DNA of 64,000 bases, from NCBI GenBank assembly GCA_964631605.1, contig CAZVYG010000010.1, positions 29,927 through 93,926 on the forward strand. Reading direction: 5' to 3'. Origin of the DNA: JARKQH01 sp964631605 (GTDB taxonomy: Bacteria > Verrucomicrobiota > Verrucomicrobiia > Limisphaerales > UBA8199). The position numbers and the translations under genes are program-made. This document shows positions 62,101 through 64,000 of this stretch, in pieces. The first letter of the stretch is position 1, and every line of letters starts with the position of its first letter. The notes beneath the pieces were generated by a model. The model ran no database searches, was not told where the DNA came from, and was given only the letters and a program-made list of their open reading frames with translations.

Positions 62101-63520
62101 GACGGATCGGGGGGACGCCTACAGTCCGGGCTGGTTCGAGCTGCCCCTGCCCAAAGGCGCCGAGGTCACGCTCGTGGCCACGGCTGAAAGGTCCGATCCA
62201 GACCCGATTGAAATGATTTGTGCGAGGCCGGAGTTTCGCACCAGTGCGCCCGCGGGGGTCAGGGGGGATGGGCAGGTGTTTGCTGCGCGGCTGGCGGCGG
62301 CCATCCAGGCGTTTCTCGTGCGGCGCGGTTCGGGCAAGACGGTGATTGCAGGCTATCCGTGGTTTCTGGATTGGGGACGAGACACCTTCATTTGCGCCCG
62401 CGGCCTGATTGCGGCCGGCCTGAGCCAGGAGGTCCAGGAGCTCGTCGTCACCTTTGCCCGCTTCGAGCGGGACGGCACGTTGCCCAATACTGTTTTTGGC
62501 GAGGACGCCTCCAACCGCGACACCTCCGATGCGCCTCTATGGTTCGCCTTGGTGTGCGAGGAACTGGCGGATGCCGGTGCGCCGAATCTTTTTGAGAGGA
62601 GGGTGGACACCTCGGGCCGGACGCTGCGGCAGGTCCTGCAAAGCATTGGGACCCACTACCGCCGGGGGACCCCCAACGGGATCCGCATGGACCCGGCCTC
62701 CGCCTTGATCTGGAGCCCAAGCCATTTTACGTGGATGGATACCAATTACCCGGCGGGCACCCCGCGTCAGGGTTACCCCGTCGAGATTCAGGCGCTTTGG
62801 ATCCGGTTGCTTCGTTTGCTCGGCCGGCTGTCCGACGGGTCAGAACAGGAACAATGGAAGAATCTCGAACGACGTGCTCAGGCCTCGCTGGAGGAACGAT
62901 TTTGGCGCGACGACCTCGGCTATTTCGCGGATGTCCTCCTCGCGCCGCCAGGCAAGCCCGCAGCCGAGGCTCAGGCAGACGACGCGCTGCGCAGTAATTG
63001 CCTGTTTCCCATCAGCCTGGGCCTGGCGCGGCCCGAGCAGGGCCGGCGTTGTGTGGCGGCGGTGCGGCGCCACCTGGTGGTTCCCGGCGCTTTGCGCTCG
63101 CTGGCGCCACTGCCGGTGCGAGTGCCGCTGCCGATTCACGGGCCGGACGGGCGGTTGCTGAACAACCCACTGGAACCGTATTGGGGCCGGTACGAAGGAG
63201 ACGAGGACACTCGACGCAAACCCGCCTACCATAACGGCACCGCCTGGACCTGGACCTTCCCCGTTTTCTGCGAGGCGCTTGCCCGGGCGTGGAGTTTCTC
63301 GCCGGATGCCGTCGCCGCCGCCAAGGCCTACCTGGGAAGCATGGCTGCGCTTTTGACCGAAGGTTGCCTGGGTCAGTTGCCCGAGATTGTGGACGGAGAT
63401 GCCCCCCACACCCAGCGCGGTTGCGATGCGCAGGCGTGGGCCGCGACGGAGGCGCTGCGGGTGTGGATATTGCTATCCTCGAAGGACGCCCCGCCGCCGA
63501 TGGCGCAGGGCCGCAGTTAA
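59102..63520 (+). CDS. GH13-GDE_C fusion, glycogen-debranching-type enzyme
   Basis: 1472 residues starting at GTG 59102; an in-frame TGA two codons earlier leaves no other start. Residues about 1-590 are an alpha-amylase-like (GH13) domain: FLDMVINHTGWG, GVDGFRCDAGYMV (nucleophile Asp near 330), LFLLEGLGG (acid/base Glu near 360) and SETHDNDR near 417. A linker and beta region follow. Residues about 1060-1460 are the amylo-1,6-glucosidase C-terminal domain (GDE_C), with GYPWFLDWGRDTFICARGLI, VFGEDASNRDTSDAPLWF and the late PAYHNGTAWTWTFPVFCEAL. This layout matches a bifunctional transferase/glucosidase for glycogen or starch branches, as in eukaryotic debranching enzyme. No signal peptide, so it probably acts in the cytosol. 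Confidence 0.9.
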   Translation: MQPIDIVMVPAPGDRLRRFVGDVVRFRVQARADGLRPAAWSGRLRTNLGRAEVLRQEILEAHAQGASPAGKSWHDIVMRENDGGWEVELPLAEPGFFRAKAYLLDERGWQHWPVGADVGISVHPNPYRTANVIYCAFTRLFGPSRTAAFTKDEKLTRSLRPLEDAGYAIIPPSGKLRDVTRQMDHIFNTLGCRILHLLPVNPTPTIYARFGRFGSPYAVLDLRAVDPALVELDKRTTGVDQFCELTHAAHLRGGRVFLDMVINHTGWGSVLQDTHPEWFLRRSDGQFVNPGAWGVTWEDLIELKHDNVALWDELAEALLVWCRRGVDGFRCDAGYMVPVPAWQYIIARVHQEYPETLFLLEGLGGAWEATEALLTEGGMQWAYSELFQNYSGPQVAGYVDHLIRQSDRVGLLVNYSETHDNDRLAAKGRVWSLLRNRLCALTSVSGGFGFTCGVEWLASEKIRVHESSGLAWGSQDNLLPELAALNRLIADHPCFFDNASICRISSPESAVQAWLRRSGDARDQVLVLVNLDPARPGELMIDKGRIPERTAGGPSDLSSWVDLLGQSPPAIKAVEGTRWHISLLPGAAYCLAPRPAPLGQSGPEYRRARAQAAWGLQALNRLLPTEQIGAFDWQRLAQLVDRAPAALLDGIAALAEVSQETAAVNRPQGILERLQDSMAREQYSRVILWEAIDCKRVTLVPPGHWLLLKDSARFRATLQLPDGSVQNVESIGVREGEVAWFLPPSVKGEAHLRVQRWKDGARPLEARLQLLSAVPDLIQGKPRPDDLVLLTNGRGGMARLRVDLGRILSKYDCVLGANLHPTLPVDRHVLVKRIRVWVNADGFISALNCAALDSFEPGPPAVWHFVAQAGDGRTVEIQISAAMIKGQNATVFHFCRPKESLARGKQLPPQAEVRLTVRFDIEDRSFHAETKRNGAAEHHFANHTHLLETGAGGRSPSKPGFAFTPAPDRQLRVFSDAGWYHPQPEWSQDIPHPVEGNRGQTDRGDAYSPGWFELPLPKGAEVTLVATAERSDPDPIEMICARPEFRTSAPAGVRGDGQVFAARLAAAIQAFLVRRGSGKTVIAGYPWFLDWGRDTFICARGLIAAGLSQEVQELVVTFARFERDGTLPNTVFGEDASNRDTSDAPLWFALVCEELADAGAPNLFERRVDTSGRTLRQVLQSIGTHYRRGTPNGIRMDPASALIWSPSHFTWMDTNYPAGTPRQGYPVEIQALWIRLLRLLGRLSDGSEQEQWKNLERRAQASLEERFWRDDLGYFADVLLAPPGKPAAEAQADDALRSNCLFPISLGLARPEQGRRCVAAVRRHLVVPGALRSLAPLPVRVPLPIHGPDGRLLNNPLEPYWGRYEGDEDTRRKPAYHNGTAWTWTFPVFCEALARAWSFSPDAVAAAKAYLGSMAALLTEGCLGQLPEIVDGDAPHTQRGCDAQAWAATEALRVWILLSSKDAPPPMAQGRS

Positions 63521-63559
63521 TCCTTCTCAAAGTGAGAGGCTTCTGTTAAGGAAATACTC

Positions 63560-64000
63560 ATGAAGAACAAGAAGAATCACACGACTTCGTTGACCGACAG
63601 CCTGAACCAGGTGCTTGCCGATTCGTATGCCTTGATGGCGCTGACGCATCTGGCGCATTGGAACGTTGAGGGCCCCGGTTTCTTTGCCCTCCACACCGCC
63701 TTTCAAACCCAATATGAAGAGCTCTTCACCGCCATTGACGAGATTGCGGAGCGCATTCGCGCTTTGAACTCCTACGCCATCGGCGGCCTCTCCACCCTGG
63801 CCCAGGCCGCCCAAATGAAGGAATTCGCCGCGCCCCTCTCGCAGGAGGACTATGTGAAGAAACTCATTGTGGCGAACGAGAAGTTGCTGGCGGACGCGGC
63901 CAAGGCGCGCGAGCTGGCGGGCAAGGCCAACGACCAGGAAAGCCAGGACCTCATGGTCCAGCGGATCACGCTTCATCAGAAAACCGTTTGGATGTTGAAG
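63560..64000 (+). CDS. dps: Dps-family ferritin-like protein, 3' end cut by window edge
   Basis: 147 residues visible, no stop before the window end. Dps stores iron and shields DNA from hydrogen peroxide. The ferroxidase residues match the Dps spacing: His33 and His45 (LAHWNVEGPGFFALHTAF), Asp60 and Glu64 (AIDEIAERI). AAGGAAA just before the ATG serves as ribosome site. Length so far and sequence fit a normal Dps. Confidence 0.92.
   Translation, partial: MKNKKNHTTSLTDSLNQVLADSYALMALTHLAHWNVEGPGFFALHTAFQTQYEELFTAIDEIAERIRALNSYAIGGLSTLAQAAQMKEFAAPLSQEDYVKKLIVANEKLLADAAKARELAGKANDQESQDLMVQRITLHQKTVWMLK

Noticed and set aside
1..64000. CRISPR arrays, transposases, prophage genes, rRNA
   Set aside because: Looked for repeats with regular spacing and for such proteins; none found.

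Overview
The window is a high-GC stretch of a bacterial chromosome, most likely from a Verrucomicrobiota of the Limisphaerales/Pedosphaera type (subdivision 3). That placement is inference. It rests on an alternative complex III (ACIII) operon fused to cbb3-like genes, several large secreted proteins that share a 'STNL..W ... FYRV' module, a secreted polysaccharide lyase and the general protein style. Genes are dense and often joined by ATGA/TGATG overlaps. No rRNA, CRISPR array, transposase or prophage gene was seen.

Layout. (1) 1-960: 3' part missing of an asparagine-synthase-family gene (minus). (2) 1492-12586: a ten-gene respiratory operon, actABCDEF for the quinol:cytochrome c oxidoreductase ACIII, then a small membrane protein, a CcoN-like protein, a CcoO-like cytochrome c and a short CcoP-like cytochrome c. 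The CcoN-like protein lacks every heme/copper ligand I can align. The CcoO-like protein carries an insert that reads like the C-terminal domain of ribosomal protein L7/L12. Together these look like a 'pseudo-oxidase' module attached to ACIII and are the most unusual thing here. (3) 13134-15755: large secreted modular protein. (4) 16165-21194: heme operon hemE-hemN-hemG/Y-hemH. (5) 21328-25935: trpB2, an outer-membrane protein with a clear terminator, a second URO-D family protein and a secreted aldose epimerase. (6) 26102-29003: acpP, fabF and a thymidine phosphorylase. (7) 28979-34324 (minus): polysaccharide lyase, tRNA-Leu(UAG), a small secreted protein and an NHL-type propeller. (8) 34601-41659: YdhR-like protein, M1 aminopeptidase with HEAT-like tail, glycosyltransferase and glnE. 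(9) 41740-48359: sugar-acid genes (KDG kinase, 6-phosphogluconate dehydrogenase, LarA homologue, UxuB-type SDR) and an AAE-type transporter. (10) 48384-52961 (minus): hom-lysC-leuA, with a leucine-rich leader peptide and mutually exclusive hairpins in front of leuA that form a textbook attenuator. (11) 53200-55895: SDR/ACP pair divergent from a glycosyltransferase, plus two small unknowns. (12) 56064-58659 (minus): a GspE/PilB ATPase and a TPR protein with a related N-domain. (13) 59102-64000: a GH13-GDE_C fusion debranching enzyme and the start of a Dps gene.

How the parts fit: the ACIII/cytochrome operon and the heme operon lie close together and serve the same aerobic respiratory chain. 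The lyase, epimerase and sugar-acid genes suggest a polysaccharide/uronate-degrading lifestyle with glycogen storage. The hom-lysC-leuA block is amino-acid biosynthesis with leucine feedback at the RNA level.
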